NCBI GenBank assembly: GCA_030697645.1
Contig: JAUYPI010000016.1
Coordinates: 1 to 59,413 of the forward strand
Reading direction: 5' to 3'
DNA length: 59,413 nt
Source: a bacterium
GTDB taxonomy: Bacteria; Patescibacteriota; Minisyncoccia; Phycocordibacterales; VMGT01
Shown here: piece after piece, positions 42,717 to 50,649 of the stretch
Position numbering within the stretch: position 1 is the first letter of the stretch
How the letters are laid out: each line of letters begins with the position of its first letter
Notes under the pieces: model-generated
Databases searched by the model: none
The model's input: the letters and a program-made list of their open reading frames with translations, nothing else
What the model was told of the DNA's origin: nothing
Position numbers and translations under genes: made by a program

Positions 42717-43550
42717 ATGGGTTTTCTTTTGGTTATTTTTACGTTCGTCTTCGGCGCGATTGTGGGGAGTTTTCTCAACGTGGTCGCGCTGCGGTACAAT
42801 AGCGGCGTGACGCTCGGAGGGCGCTCGCGGTGTTTTTCTTGCTCGGCGATCCTCGCATGGTTTGATCTTGTACCTGTTGTGAGCTTCATCGCGCTCCGCG
42901 GCCGGTGCCGGAGGTGTGGGAGCGCGATCTCGTTGCAGTATCCGGTTGTAGAGCTGATAACGGGGGTTGTATTCGCGCTCGTTTTGAATCATGAATTAGG
43001 AATCATGAATTATGGAGCCGCGTTTTCGGCATACTTCATACTCCATACCGCCTACTTCATGGCGATATTCAGTCTCCTCATCGCGATTTCCGTCTACGAT
43101 CTCCGCCACAAAATTATCCCGAACGGGCTCGTATACCTTTTCTCCGCCCTCACATTTTCAAAACTTTTGATAGAACTTGCGTCGTCAAATCCCCAGCTAC
43201 TAGTTACTAGCTACCAGTTACTAGCGTCCGGTCCTCTCCTCGCCGCTCCGTTTGCGGCCCTTTGGCTCCTCTCAGGTGGCCGGTGGATGGGGCTCGGCGA
43301 CGCGAAGCTCGCCCTTGGCATCGGCTGGCTCCTCGGATTCTCCACGGGGATTGCTGCGCTTGTGCTCTCCTTCTGGATCGGCGCGGTTGTCTCCCTCGGC
43401 ATTCTTCTCGCCGAGCGCGCGCGTTTGTTTTCGTCGCGCGAAGATTTTACAATGAAGAGTGAGATTCCGTTCGGGCCGTTTCTCGTGGCGGGAACTTTTT
43501 TAGCGTGGTTTTTTGGACTTGACGTAGCAGCGTTGGTATGGTGGTTTTAA
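42717..43550 (+). CDS. pilD: Prepilin peptidase (A24, PilD-like) with repeat-derived segments
   Basis: A 277-residue membrane aspartyl protease that cleaves and methylates type IV prepilins. N-terminal GSFLNVVALRY, the zinc pairs CFSC and CRRC, catalytic Asp in YDLRHKIIP (~125) and Asp in GLGDAKLA (~198), with about seven membrane helices. Two stretches are coded by heptamer arrays: residues ~90-118 (NHELGIMNYG, HTAYFM) and ~158-170 (PQLLVTSYQLLAS). The ATG at 42717 is chosen. It opens a pilus cluster of four prepilin-like genes downstream. Confidence 0.93.
   Translation: MGFLLVIFTFVFGAIVGSFLNVVALRYNSGVTLGGRSRCFSCSAILAWFDLVPVVSFIALRGRCRRCGSAISLQYPVVELITGVVFALVLNHELGIMNYGAAFSAYFILHTAYFMAIFSLLIAISVYDLRHKIIPNGLVYLFSALTFSKLLIELASSNPQLLVTSYQLLASGPLLAAPFAALWLLSGGRWMGLGDAKLALGIGWLLGFSTGIAALVLSFWIGAVVSLGILLAERARLFSSREDFTMKSEIPFGPFLVAGTFLAWFFGLDVAALVWWF
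42987..43075. repeat. full heptamer palindrome inside pilD
   Basis: GAATCAT GAATTAG GAATCAT GAATTAT, core GGAGCCGCGTTTTCGG, then CATACTT CATACTC CATACCG CCTACTT CATGG, roughly the inverse of the first arm. Confidence 0.85.
43191..43226. repeat. heptamer array inside pilD (AGTTACT)
   Basis: AGCTACT AGTTACT AGCTACC AGTTACT codes LLVTSYQLL, as in leuS and tsaD. Confidence 0.9.
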
Positions 43551-43556
43551 GTGAAC

Positions 43557-43655
43557 GAGCTGTTAGATTTTAGAAGCTTTGAACGACTACGTCGCAACGC
43601 GCGCCGACCATAGTCTCCCTAAAAGCTAACAGCTATAAGCTAAAAGCTTGTGGTC
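43557..43655. repeat. heptamer inverted array (AGCTGTT type)
   Basis: GAGCTGTTAGATTTTAGAAGCT, a core with CTACGTCGCAACGCG, and the inverse CTAAAAGCTAACAGCTATAA. Confidence 0.85.
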
Positions 43656-43696
43656 GGAAGCCGACTTTTAACACTGTTCTTCATGGCCTCTTTATT

Positions 43697-44353
43697 ATGT
43701 GCACCAGATATAAACGAGAACATCCACGGGGCTTTACCCTCCTCGAAACCCTCATCGCGATTTCGATTTTCGTGATCATTGCCGGCACGCTGATCAGCCA
43801 GAACCGGATTTTCCAGAGCAATGTTGAAACGGGCAACCTTGCCTACGAGATCGCGCTTGCGATACGCGAGGCGCAGGTCCTCGGTCTCGGCGTGCGGCAG
43901 TTCGGCGGTGTGTTCACCACGGCATATGGCATACGTCTTGAGGAACCGAATACCAATTCCGCTTCGTTTATACTATTTTTGGATCGTACGTCGGTGAGCA
44001 ATCCTGCCTCGAATGTGCGTTATGATGGTCCTACTATTGACCCCACGGTGGAGACGTTCGAGCTTCGCGGAGGAAACCAGATTGTTGAAGTGTGCGGCAC
44101 AAGATTTAATGGATCGTCGCACTGCAGTACCCTCAGTGGTGGGCCGCTTCGGTGCCTGACTATTGTATTTCAGCGACCTGACCCTGCCGCAAAGATCGGC
44201 ACTCGTATTGGCGGCGGTGGTCCTCCGTGTGGTAACACTGGCGGATCATTTCAATTTGATGGCCTGCGCGCGAGTGTCCGCATCCGCTCGCTCGGCGACG
44301 TAGACTATACCGTCGAGGTGACGGATACGGGGCAGATTTCGGTACGGCAATGA
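43697..44353 (+). CDS. Type II/IV prepilin-like protein
   Basis: A 218-residue prepilin. A short basic leader ends in RGFTLLETLIAISIFVIIAGTL-type sequence (residues ~11-32): cleavage after Gly, Phe +1, Glu +5, then the hydrophobic helix. The C-terminal globular domain has paired cysteines (CGTR..., CSTL, CLTI) and a Gly-rich loop. It is probably a minor pilin or pseudopilin. It is the first of four such genes after the prepilin peptidase. Confidence 0.85.
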   Translation: MCTRYKREHPRGFTLLETLIAISIFVIIAGTLISQNRIFQSNVETGNLAYEIALAIREAQVLGLGVRQFGGVFTTAYGIRLEEPNTNSASFILFLDRTSVSNPASNVRYDGPTIDPTVETFELRGGNQIVEVCGTRFNGSSHCSTLSGGPLRCLTIVFQRPDPAAKIGTRIGGGGPPCGNTGGSFQFDGLRASVRIRSLGDVDYTVEVTDTGQISVRQ

Positions 44354-44399
44354 GCGTAAAATGTAACGTGCAAAGCGAAAAGCGGAAAGTGTAAAACAA

Positions 44400-44590
44400 C
44401 ACAGTAAAATTTCAATTTCTAACCCGCAAGCTCCAGATAAACTCCAAGCTCCAACCAACAATTTCCAAACAAATCTCAAATTCCAATACTCCAAATCTCA
44501 AACACGCACGTCGTGTTTGGGGATTGGATTTTGATTAGGGTGATTTGTTTGGAGACGGGTTTTTTGGAAATTGGAGATTCACTGCGTCCT
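44400..44590. repeat. heptamer inverted array (AATTTCC/AAGCTCC type)
   Basis: Left arm AAGCTCC, AACAATTTCC, CAAATCTC..., core CACGCACGTCGTG, right arm with GGAAATTGGAG. It precedes the 44610 prepilin gene. Confidence 0.85.
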
Positions 44591-44609
44591 TTAGACGAGC
44601 AGACCATCT

Positions 44610-45200
44610 ATGACATTTCTTTTCAAAAACGATAGCCGCGGTTTCTCCCTCATCGAGCTTCTCGTCGCGTCTAGCATTTTTATCGTCGCGTCGTTTATCG
44701 GCGTGTCGTCGACCTTGGTGGTCGTGGATGCGAACCGGAACGCTCGCGCGATTTCGATTGTGATGAGCAATCTCGATTTCGCGCTCGAAGAGATGGTGCG
44801 CAACGGCCGGACCGGCATCAGTTACCACTGCGGTGGGGGAGATTTTACTGTGGAGCAGGATTGCCCGGACCTGCTGGCGGGCGACAGCACGTTTGCGTTT
44901 TTCGAGACGCGCACGGACGCAACATGGGTCTATCGCCTGTGGCCGCACCCGAATGGGAACCCCGGCGACTGGGAGATGCAAAAGTCGAAGAATGCAGGCG
45001 TGAATTTTAGCGCGGTCACTTCGCCTGAAATCGTGATAAAGTTGCTCCGATTCTATATCACTGGCACCACGGTCGCTGACCTCGAGCAGCCGCAGGCCTT
45101 GATCGTGATAGATGGCTTTGTCGAGCCGACGGGGCATCCCGAGCTCCGAGCAGACTTCGCGCTCCAGTCCACGGTTGTGCAGCGTATTCCCGACATTTAA
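44610..45200 (+). CDS. Type II/IV prepilin-like protein
   Basis: A 196-residue prepilin with leader ending SRG|FSLIELLVASSIFIVASF (Gly -1, Phe +1, Glu +5), then a soluble domain with two Cys pairs (SYHCGGG, QDCPDL). A GspJ/PilW-type minor pilin is the likely class, judged from length and the long N-terminal helix. It ends two bases before the next prepilin gene, so the two are co-transcribed. Confidence 0.85.
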   Translation: MTFLFKNDSRGFSLIELLVASSIFIVASFIGVSSTLVVVDANRNARAISIVMSNLDFALEEMVRNGRTGISYHCGGGDFTVEQDCPDLLAGDSTFAFFETRTDATWVYRLWPHPNGNPGDWEMQKSKNAGVNFSAVTSPEIVIKLLRFYITGTTVADLEQPQALIVIDGFVEPTGHPELRADFALQSTVVQRIPDI

Positions 45201-45202
45201 CT

Positions 45203-45727
45203 ATGCGTTTCCACTTTCCTAAACGTGGTTTCACTTTGATTGAAACGATCGTCGCACTTGCGGTACTCCTCGCCGCGATTACCGGGACGCTGACGCTGTT
45301 CACCCAGGGGCTCGAGGTCACCGGCCTTGCCCGCGGCACGATCACGGCATTTTATCTGGCGCAGGAGCCGATCGAATACATCCGCCGCGTGCGTGACGAG
45401 AACCGCCTTGCACTTATAGTGAATGGCGAGGTACGCGACTGGCTTCTTGGTGTCCGTGCGGCGTGCGTCGACGGCGCTCCGTGCACCGTAGATGTTGCGA
45501 ACGATACGATCGTGAGCTGTGGAGGGGTCTGTTCTGTACTTCTCGCGCGTGCCGACGGTATTTATAATTATGATACCGGCGCACCGAGCGGCTTCACACG
45601 CACGACGACTGTTACGGAAACGATTATTGGCGCGCGACGGGAAGCGCTGATCGACGTTGTTGTGTCGTGGAACCGCGGGAACATAGCGCGATCATTCCGA
45701 CTAAAGGAGACGATTATGAATTGGTAG
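45203..45727 (+). CDS. Type II/IV prepilin-like protein (PilV/GspI-like)
   Basis: A 174-residue prepilin with a short leader KRG|FTLIETIVALAVLLAAITG (Glu +5). The mid region has three Cys (RAACVDGAPCTV, VSCGGVC). Spacing of two bases to the previous gene points to one transcript. The C-terminus includes SFRLKETIMNW. It is probably a minor pilin that primes assembly. Confidence 0.85.
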   Translation: MRFHFPKRGFTLIETIVALAVLLAAITGTLTLFTQGLEVTGLARGTITAFYLAQEPIEYIRRVRDENRLALIVNGEVRDWLLGVRAACVDGAPCTVDVANDTIVSCGGVCSVLLARADGIYNYDTGAPSGFTRTTTVTETIIGARREALIDVVVSWNRGNIARSFRLKETIMNW

Positions 45728-45734
45728 TGCGGTC

Positions 45735-45862
45735 AATTTTCAATTTTCAATGAGCAATTTTCAATAAATTTTCAATGTGTCAATGACTGAGTGGCGAACG
45801 ACGTCGTGTTTGAAAATTGGTTCATTGAAAATTGATTGAAAATTAGAAATTGAAAATTATCA
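45735..45862. repeat. heptamer inverted array (AATTTTC type)
   Basis: Nearly the same sequence as 1521-1646, including GCAATTTTCAATAAATTTTC and the core GAACGACGTCGTGTTTG. Confidence 0.9.
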
Positions 45863-45878
45863 TATTACAGACCTATAT

Positions 45879-46379
45879 ATGCGCATTTTTTGCAGTAAAA
45901 TTCATACGAGCGTGATACCGCGGTGTACGTCCTGCGGCTTCACCCTCCTCTTCGCGGTACTTACTTCCTCGCTTCTGATGATCATCGGTTTTTCCGTTTT
46001 TCGTCTCACCCTGAAGGAGGCGCAGCTCACGACAACGGTGAAAGATTCACAACGCGCTTTCTACGTTGCGGACGTCGGCATCGAGTGCGCGCTCTACTGG
46101 GATTTTCAGACGGTCCGGAGCGCGTTCGATCCGACCGATACCGTACCGCACGACATCGAGTGTATCGGCGTGTCGCACACGATTACCGGCAACGGCGGGC
46201 CGGCGCAGATCTTCCCCCCCTTCCCCTTCGCGACCGCAGACTATTGTCTTGAACTCTCGGTCGAGAAGCAGCCGGGTCCGCCGCCAAAAACGATTTTGCA
46301 GTCCCGGGGCTTTAGCGACTGCAACCCGTCGAACCCGCGACGGGTTGAGCGGGCGATTGACGTTACCTATACGAATTAG
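45879..46379 (+). CDS. PilX-like minor pilin
   Basis: A 166-residue protein. The N-terminus CG|FTLLFAVLTSSLLMIIGFSVF resembles PilX-type minor pilins, which lack the Glu at +5 (here Phe). The following AFYVADVGIECALYWDF matches the conserved A-x2-A-D-x-G-x-E patch of such proteins. It joins the three preceding prepilin genes and the prepilin peptidase as a type IV pilus or competence apparatus. No assembly ATPase is in this window. Confidence 0.75.
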   Translation: MRIFCSKIHTSVIPRCTSCGFTLLFAVLTSSLLMIIGFSVFRLTLKEAQLTTTVKDSQRAFYVADVGIECALYWDFQTVRSAFDPTDTVPHDIECIGVSHTITGNGGPAQIFPPFPFATADYCLELSVEKQPGPPPKTILQSRGFSDCNPSNPRRVERAIDVTYTN

Positions 46380-46384
46380 GGACC

Positions 46385-46660
46385 GTGGATTACGAAATCC
46401 GAGACTTCGATGTCCCCCGTCGTACGAAAACTCCAAGCTCCAACCCACAAGCTCCAAACAAATCTCAATACACAAATTCCAATTTCCAAACACGGACTGC
46501 GACGTGTTTGGAAATTGGAATTTGGTTGGAAATTGTTGGTTGGAAATTGGAGCTTCGTCGTGGTCTGACATCGGATGTCTCCGTCGGCAATTTCGTCGTT
46601 CACGGTTTAATGACTCATCCACCCTTTACTTTCCACCCGCTACTTTCTCGTGCTACCGTG
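46385..46660. repeat. ~230-bp palindromic element, long form, before gatC
   Basis: Outer arms carry GTGGATTACGAAATCCGAG and CCGATGTC-type sequences. Inner arms are AAGCTCC AACCCAC AAGCTCC AAACAAA and inverse. The core is CACGGACTGCGACGTG. A CTACTTT half-array follows at 46630. Confidence 0.9.
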
Positions 46661-46665
46661 TACCT

Positions 46666-46950
46666 ATGATTGATCGCATTGAAGTGGAACGTCTCGCGGC
46701 GCTTTCGCGGATCGCGATTACGCGCGAGGAGGCCGAGCGCCTCGGCAAAGATATTGAAAAAATTATTCACTACGTCTCTGAAATTCAAGAGGCAGGGATT
46801 GACGTCGAGCCGGAGCCGGAGACGGGTGTCGTGCATAACGTGCTGCGTGAGGATGGCGCGGCGCACGAGGGTGGTATGTTTTCCGAGCGGTTGCTTGGGG
46901 CGGCGCCGCGGCGGGAGGGGAGGTTTGTTAGGGTGAAGAGAATTTTATAG
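46666..46950 (+). CDS. gatC: Asp/Glu-tRNA amidotransferase subunit C
   Basis: A 94-residue GatC: MIDRIEVERLAALSRIAITREE, KDIEKIIHYVSEIQEAG and a C-terminal LREDGA...RFVRVKRIL. It tethers GatA to GatB in the GatCAB complex that converts Glu-tRNA-Gln or Asp-tRNA-Asn by transamidation. It starts right after an array that ends CCGTGTACCT. A frame open from 46066 is the pilin gene's shadow. Confidence 0.92.
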   Translation: MIDRIEVERLAALSRIAITREEAERLGKDIEKIIHYVSEIQEAGIDVEPEPETGVVHNVLREDGAAHEGGMFSERLLGAAPRREGRFVRVKRIL

Positions 46951-46954
46951 CGCG

Positions 46955-47035
46955 TGCCTTGTATTTTGTATCGTGTATCTCGTATTTTTTATACGGCGCA
47001 CAAGATACAAAATGCAAGATACAATGCGGCACTTC
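46955..47035. repeat. heptamer inverted array (TTGTATC type) between gatC and gatA
   Basis: TTGTATT TTGTATC GTGTATC TCGTATT TTTTATA, core CGGCGCAC, then AAGATAC AAAATGC AAGATAC AATGCGG. Confidence 0.9.
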
Positions 47036-47042
47036 AGTTTTT

Positions 47043-48476
47043 ATGTCAATCACCATAAACGATCTTACCGTCACCAAAGCACAGCAGCACCTTGTCAACA
47101 AGGACTTTTCCGCGCACGAGCTGGCGGAGGCATACCTTAAGGTCATAGAAGAGAAGAATGAATCGCTTAGAGCGTACATCGAGGTGTTTGATGACGTGCT
47201 TTTGCAGGCGGATGCGGCAGACGAGACGCTGGCGCGGGAGGGGGAGCGTGCGCCTGCGCTCACCGGCATTCCGATTGCGGTGAAGGATAATATTTTGATT
47301 GAAGGTCGCCGCGCGAGTGCCTGCTCTCGGATGCTCGAAGAGTATGTCGCGCCCTACGACGCCACGGTGACTCAGAAGCTGAGGGCCGCGGGCACGATTT
47401 TTCTCGGCCGCACAAATATGGACGAGTTTGCGATGGGGAGTTCAACTGAGCGATCCTGTTATGGCCCGACTCGAAACCCGCTCGATCCGACGCGCGTGCC
47501 CGGCGGCTCCTCGGGTGGCAGCGCGGCGGCGGTCGCAATGGGCGGCTGTCTTGCGGCGCTCGGATCGGACACCGGCGGCTCGATTCGCCAGCCAGCAAGT
47601 TTCTGCGGCGTCGTGGGGCTCAAGCCCACCTATGGGGCAGTCTCGCGCTCGGGCCTCATAGCGATGGGTTCTTCGCTCGATCAGATCGGGTCGATCACAA
47701 AGACCGCTCGCGATGCGGAGCTTTTTTTTGCTGTGTCGCGCGCTCGCGATCCGCTTGACAGCACGACGCTTCTCGATGATGTCGCGCCTGATCGCGCCAG
47801 CGTGGCGCCGCGTGTTATCGGGGTGCCGCGGCATTTTATGGAATTTGGGCTTGACCCTGCAGTCGCGCGTGCTTTTGAGGACGCTCTCGAGCGCTTCCGC
47901 GAGCTCGGCTACGAGGTGCGCGACATTGAACTGCCGCATGTGCGCTACGCACTTGCCTGCTACTACATCATTATGCCCGCCGAGGCGTCAACGAATCTCG
48001 CGCGTTACGATGGCGTGCGCTATGGGCTCCACGTGGACGGTGAGAATCTCCTCGACGACTATATGCGTTCGCGTTCTGCCGGTTTCGGCGAAGAGGTGCG
48101 GCGGCGCATTATCCTCGGTGCCTATGTGCTTTCCGCGGGCTACTATGATGCGTACTATAACCGCGCGGTTGCGCTGCGCCGGATGATTCGGGATGAATGC
48201 GCGCGGGTTTTCGAGAGTGGCGTCAGTGTCATTGCGACGCCGACAACGCCGACGCCCGCCTTTCGGCTGGGCGCGAAGACGAGTGACCCCGTTGCGATGT
48301 ACCTCGCTGACCTCTTCACCGTGCCAGCAAACATCGCGGGTCTTCCAGCACTCTCTATCCCGATGGGCGATGTACCATACGAGGGCGCGACGCTGCCGGT
48401 GGGACTTCAGTTGATGGCGGGGCATGGGCAGGAGAGCACACTTTTTGATGCGGGCAAGGCATTTCTCGGAGAGTAA
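47043..48476 (+). CDS. gatA: Asp/Glu-tRNA amidotransferase subunit A
   Basis: A 477-residue amidase-signature enzyme. The catalytic triad is Lys in IAVKDN (~79), cis-Ser in PGGSSGGSAA (~155) and nucleophile Ser in DTGGSIRQPA (~179). It releases ammonia from glutamine for the transamidation carried out by GatB. gatB does not follow, so the third subunit must be elsewhere. The ATG at 47043 is preferred over 46959, which would start inside the array. Confidence 0.95.
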   Translation: MSITINDLTVTKAQQHLVNKDFSAHELAEAYLKVIEEKNESLRAYIEVFDDVLLQADAADETLAREGERAPALTGIPIAVKDNILIEGRRASACSRMLEEYVAPYDATVTQKLRAAGTIFLGRTNMDEFAMGSSTERSCYGPTRNPLDPTRVPGGSSGGSAAAVAMGGCLAALGSDTGGSIRQPASFCGVVGLKPTYGAVSRSGLIAMGSSLDQIGSITKTARDAELFFAVSRARDPLDSTTLLDDVAPDRASVAPRVIGVPRHFMEFGLDPAVARAFEDALERFRELGYEVRDIELPHVRYALACYYIIMPAEASTNLARYDGVRYGLHVDGENLLDDYMRSRSAGFGEEVRRRIILGAYVLSAGYYDAYYNRAVALRRMIRDECARVFESGVSVIATPTTPTPAFRLGAKTSDPVAMYLADLFTVPANIAGLPALSIPMGDVPYEGATLPVGLQLMAGHGQESTLFDAGKAFLGE

Positions 48477-48483
48477 ATCAACG

Positions 48484-48703
48484 ATGCAAAGCGCAAACAA
48501 CAACACAAAATTTTCAAGCTCCAGTCCACGTAAACTCCAAGCTCCAACCAACAAGTTCCAAACAAATTTTAAATTCCAATGCATCAAATCCCTGCCTGCG
48601 GCAGACAGGTTAAATACGAATGCCGTGTTTGGAAATTGGATTTTGAGTATTGAAATTTGTTTGGAGACGGGTTTTTTGGAAATTAGAAATTGGAAATTGC
48701 GCA
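48484..48703. repeat. heptamer inverted array (AAGCTCC/AATTTCC type)
   Basis: Left arm with AAGCTCC, AACAAGTTCC, CAAATTTT, a core with TGCCTGCGGCAGAC and TGCCGTGTTTG, right arm GGAAATT, GAAATTTG. It ends GGAAATTGCGCACGCT before the ATG. Confidence 0.85.
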
Positions 48704-48707
48704 CGCT

Positions 48708-49262
48708 ATGCCTTCTCTCAACCCCGATTTCATCTTCTACCACCTGTACGCCGTTCTCTCCGATCCGTCGTTGCTCTCTCCTGTCAACCTGCTCCGGGCG
48801 ATTGCGCCGTATTCAATCGGGCTGTCGCTCATATTGGCAACACTCATTACGTATTCGATTATTCGAATCACGCAGATGCGCACGGAGGAGCGCGAGATCC
48901 TGCGCGTGCATCACGAGGAGGTTCACCGCGCGAGAGCCGGCGCGGTGCGCAATGAAAAATGGCAGCGCGTGCTCGCGCATATCGCCTCACCGAACCAGAG
49001 CGACTGGAGGCTCGCGATCCTTGAGGCCGACATTATGCTCGAAGAGATGATGAGCGGATTGGGTTACCACGGCGAGACGCTTGCGGATAAGCTGAAGTCG
49101 GTCGAGAAGAGCGACTTTCTCACGATTGAGAGCGCGTGGGAAGCGCATCGTATCCGCAACGAGATTGCGCATGCCGGCGGCGACTTCCTGCTCTCCGAGC
49201 GCGAGGCAAAGCGCGCGATTGATCTCTACCGGCAGGTGTTTGATGAGTTTCGGTGTATCTAG
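48708..49262 (+). CDS. Membrane protein with HEPN-like R-N-x3-H motif, unknown function
   Basis: A 184-residue protein with one membrane helix (IAPYSIGLSLILATLITYSII) and a cytoplasmic helical domain. Near the C-terminus is AWEAHRIRNEIAHAGG, the R-N-x3-H pattern found in HEPN-domain RNases and nucleotidyltransferase partners. DWRLAILEADIMLEEMM precedes it, which also fits a HEPN four-helix bundle. The resemblance is by motif only. No partner toxin-antitoxin gene is adjacent; it stands alone between gatA and NeuB. Confidence 0.6.
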   Translation: MPSLNPDFIFYHLYAVLSDPSLLSPVNLLRAIAPYSIGLSLILATLITYSIIRITQMRTEEREILRVHHEEVHRARAGAVRNEKWQRVLAHIASPNQSDWRLAILEADIMLEEMMSGLGYHGETLADKLKSVEKSDFLTIESAWEAHRIRNEIAHAGGDFLLSEREAKRAIDLYRQVFDEFRCI

Positions 49263-49300
49263 AAAGTAGAAAGTGGAGGGTAGGTGGTAAAGACTGGCAA
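49258..49300. repeat. heptamer half-array (GAAAGTA type)
   Basis: GAAAGTA GAAAGTG GAGGGTA GGTGGTA directly after the 48708 gene. Confidence 0.75.
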
Positions 49301-49365
49301 GTGGTGCGCAGTGGGCCTGTTAAGACGTGACTTCTTCATATAATGAGGGGTTTTAGAGACTAGGT

Positions 49366-50472
49366 ATGGCGGTGCCAATTTCTATTGCAGGCAGTGCCAA
49401 AACCATCGGCGGCGATGGCGTTTTTGTTATTGCGGAAATTGGGAAGAATTTTATCCAGACGGAAGAAGAGCGGCCGCGGGAGGAGTATCTCGCGAACGCA
49501 GTCGCGCTCATTGACGCGGCGGCGGAGGCGGGGGCGGATGCGGTGAAGTTTCAAACCCATGAACTTGAGGACGAGTTCATGCCCGGGCTTACGGTCGTCT
49601 CGCCGCATTTTAGCGGCTCTGACCGCTACCGCTGGATTAAGCGAAATATGGAGGCGACGCCGCCTGAGTTCTGGCATGCAGTCAAGGCGCGCGCTGAGGA
49701 GCGCGGGCTCGTGTTTTTCTCGACGCCGATGAGCCGCAGGGCCGCGGAGAGGCTCCAGAGCCTCGGCGTCCCTATTTGGAAACTGGGGAGCGGCGACGTG
49801 CAAGATTACGCGACCCTCGACTTCATAGCGAGCACCGGAAAACCGCTCATCATTTCAACCGGCATGGTGGGGCTTGCGGAGCTGAGCGAGCTTGTCGCGC
49901 ACATTCGCTCGCTCAGGGTTCCACTTGTGGTGCTTTATTGTATCAGCCAGTACCCGGCACCTGCGGAATATTTTAACCTTGCCACGATTGAGAGCTTGCG
50001 CGAGGAGTACCCCGACGTTGTTATCGGCTTTTCTGATCACTCACTCGGAGAGAGCATTGCTCTCGCCGCGGTGAAGCTCGGCGCTCGGGTCATTGAGAAA
50101 CATTTTTCGTTTTCTCGCGAGCTGTGGGGTGCGGATCATAAAGTGTCGATGACGCCTGACGAATTCGCGCTCATGGTGCGTGCGATCCGATCTGGCAGTT
50201 ACAAAAGCATCGACCCGTCCCCCTACTATGGTTCGTGCGATCGTGAGCTTGAGGGCGCGAATAATAAATTCCGGCCGTATTTTAATAAGGCGCTCGTCGC
50301 CGGTTGCGACATGCCGGCAGGTACGGTGATTACAAAAAAAATGATCTACGCGATGCGGCCGAAGATGTATATCGACGGCCTCGCGGCGAATAGGTTTTAT
50401 GAGGTGGTGGGGAAGAGGGCGGCGCGCGACATGAAGAAATATCAGCCGGTCAAGACGGACGACCTTGCGTGA
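49366..50472 (+). CDS. neuB: NeuB/SpsE-type sialic-acid-like sugar synthase
   Basis: A 368-residue protein: a TIM-barrel domain (FVIAEIGKNFIQ, EAGADAVKFQTHE, FFSTPMS, WKLGSGDVQDYATL, PLIISTGMV, GFSDHS, ARVIEKHFSFSRELWGADHKVS) and a C-terminal SAF/antifreeze-like domain (FNKALVAGCDMPAGTVITKKMIYAMRP). It condenses phosphoenolpyruvate with a 6-carbon amino sugar to a nonulosonic acid (sialic, legionaminic or pseudaminic type). It is followed by a NeuC-type epimerase gene. Confidence 0.92.
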   Translation: MAVPISIAGSAKTIGGDGVFVIAEIGKNFIQTEEERPREEYLANAVALIDAAAEAGADAVKFQTHELEDEFMPGLTVVSPHFSGSDRYRWIKRNMEATPPEFWHAVKARAEERGLVFFSTPMSRRAAERLQSLGVPIWKLGSGDVQDYATLDFIASTGKPLIISTGMVGLAELSELVAHIRSLRVPLVVLYCISQYPAPAEYFNLATIESLREEYPDVVIGFSDHSLGESIALAAVKLGARVIEKHFSFSRELWGADHKVSMTPDEFALMVRAIRSGSYKSIDPSPYYGSCDRELEGANNKFRPYFNKALVAGCDMPAGTVITKKMIYAMRPKMYIDGLAANRFYEVVGKRAARDMKKYQPVKTDDLA

Positions 50473-50612
50473 ATTTTCAATTTTCAATTTCTAATTTTCA
50501 ATCAATTTTCAATTACTCAATTTTCAAACACGACGTCGTCCGTCATTGAGCCATTGACACATTGAAAATTTATTGAAAATTGATAATTAAAATTGGAAAT
50601 TATTATAAGCAC
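50472..50612. repeat. heptamer inverted array (AATTTTC type) between neuB and neuC
   Basis: AATTTTC AATTTTC AATTTCT AATTTTC, core AAACACGACGTCGTCCG (inverted relative to 1521), inverse arm. Confidence 0.9.
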
Positions 50613-50649
50613 GGTGTCTGGCTTTTTGATACCTGGCATTGTTACGCAT

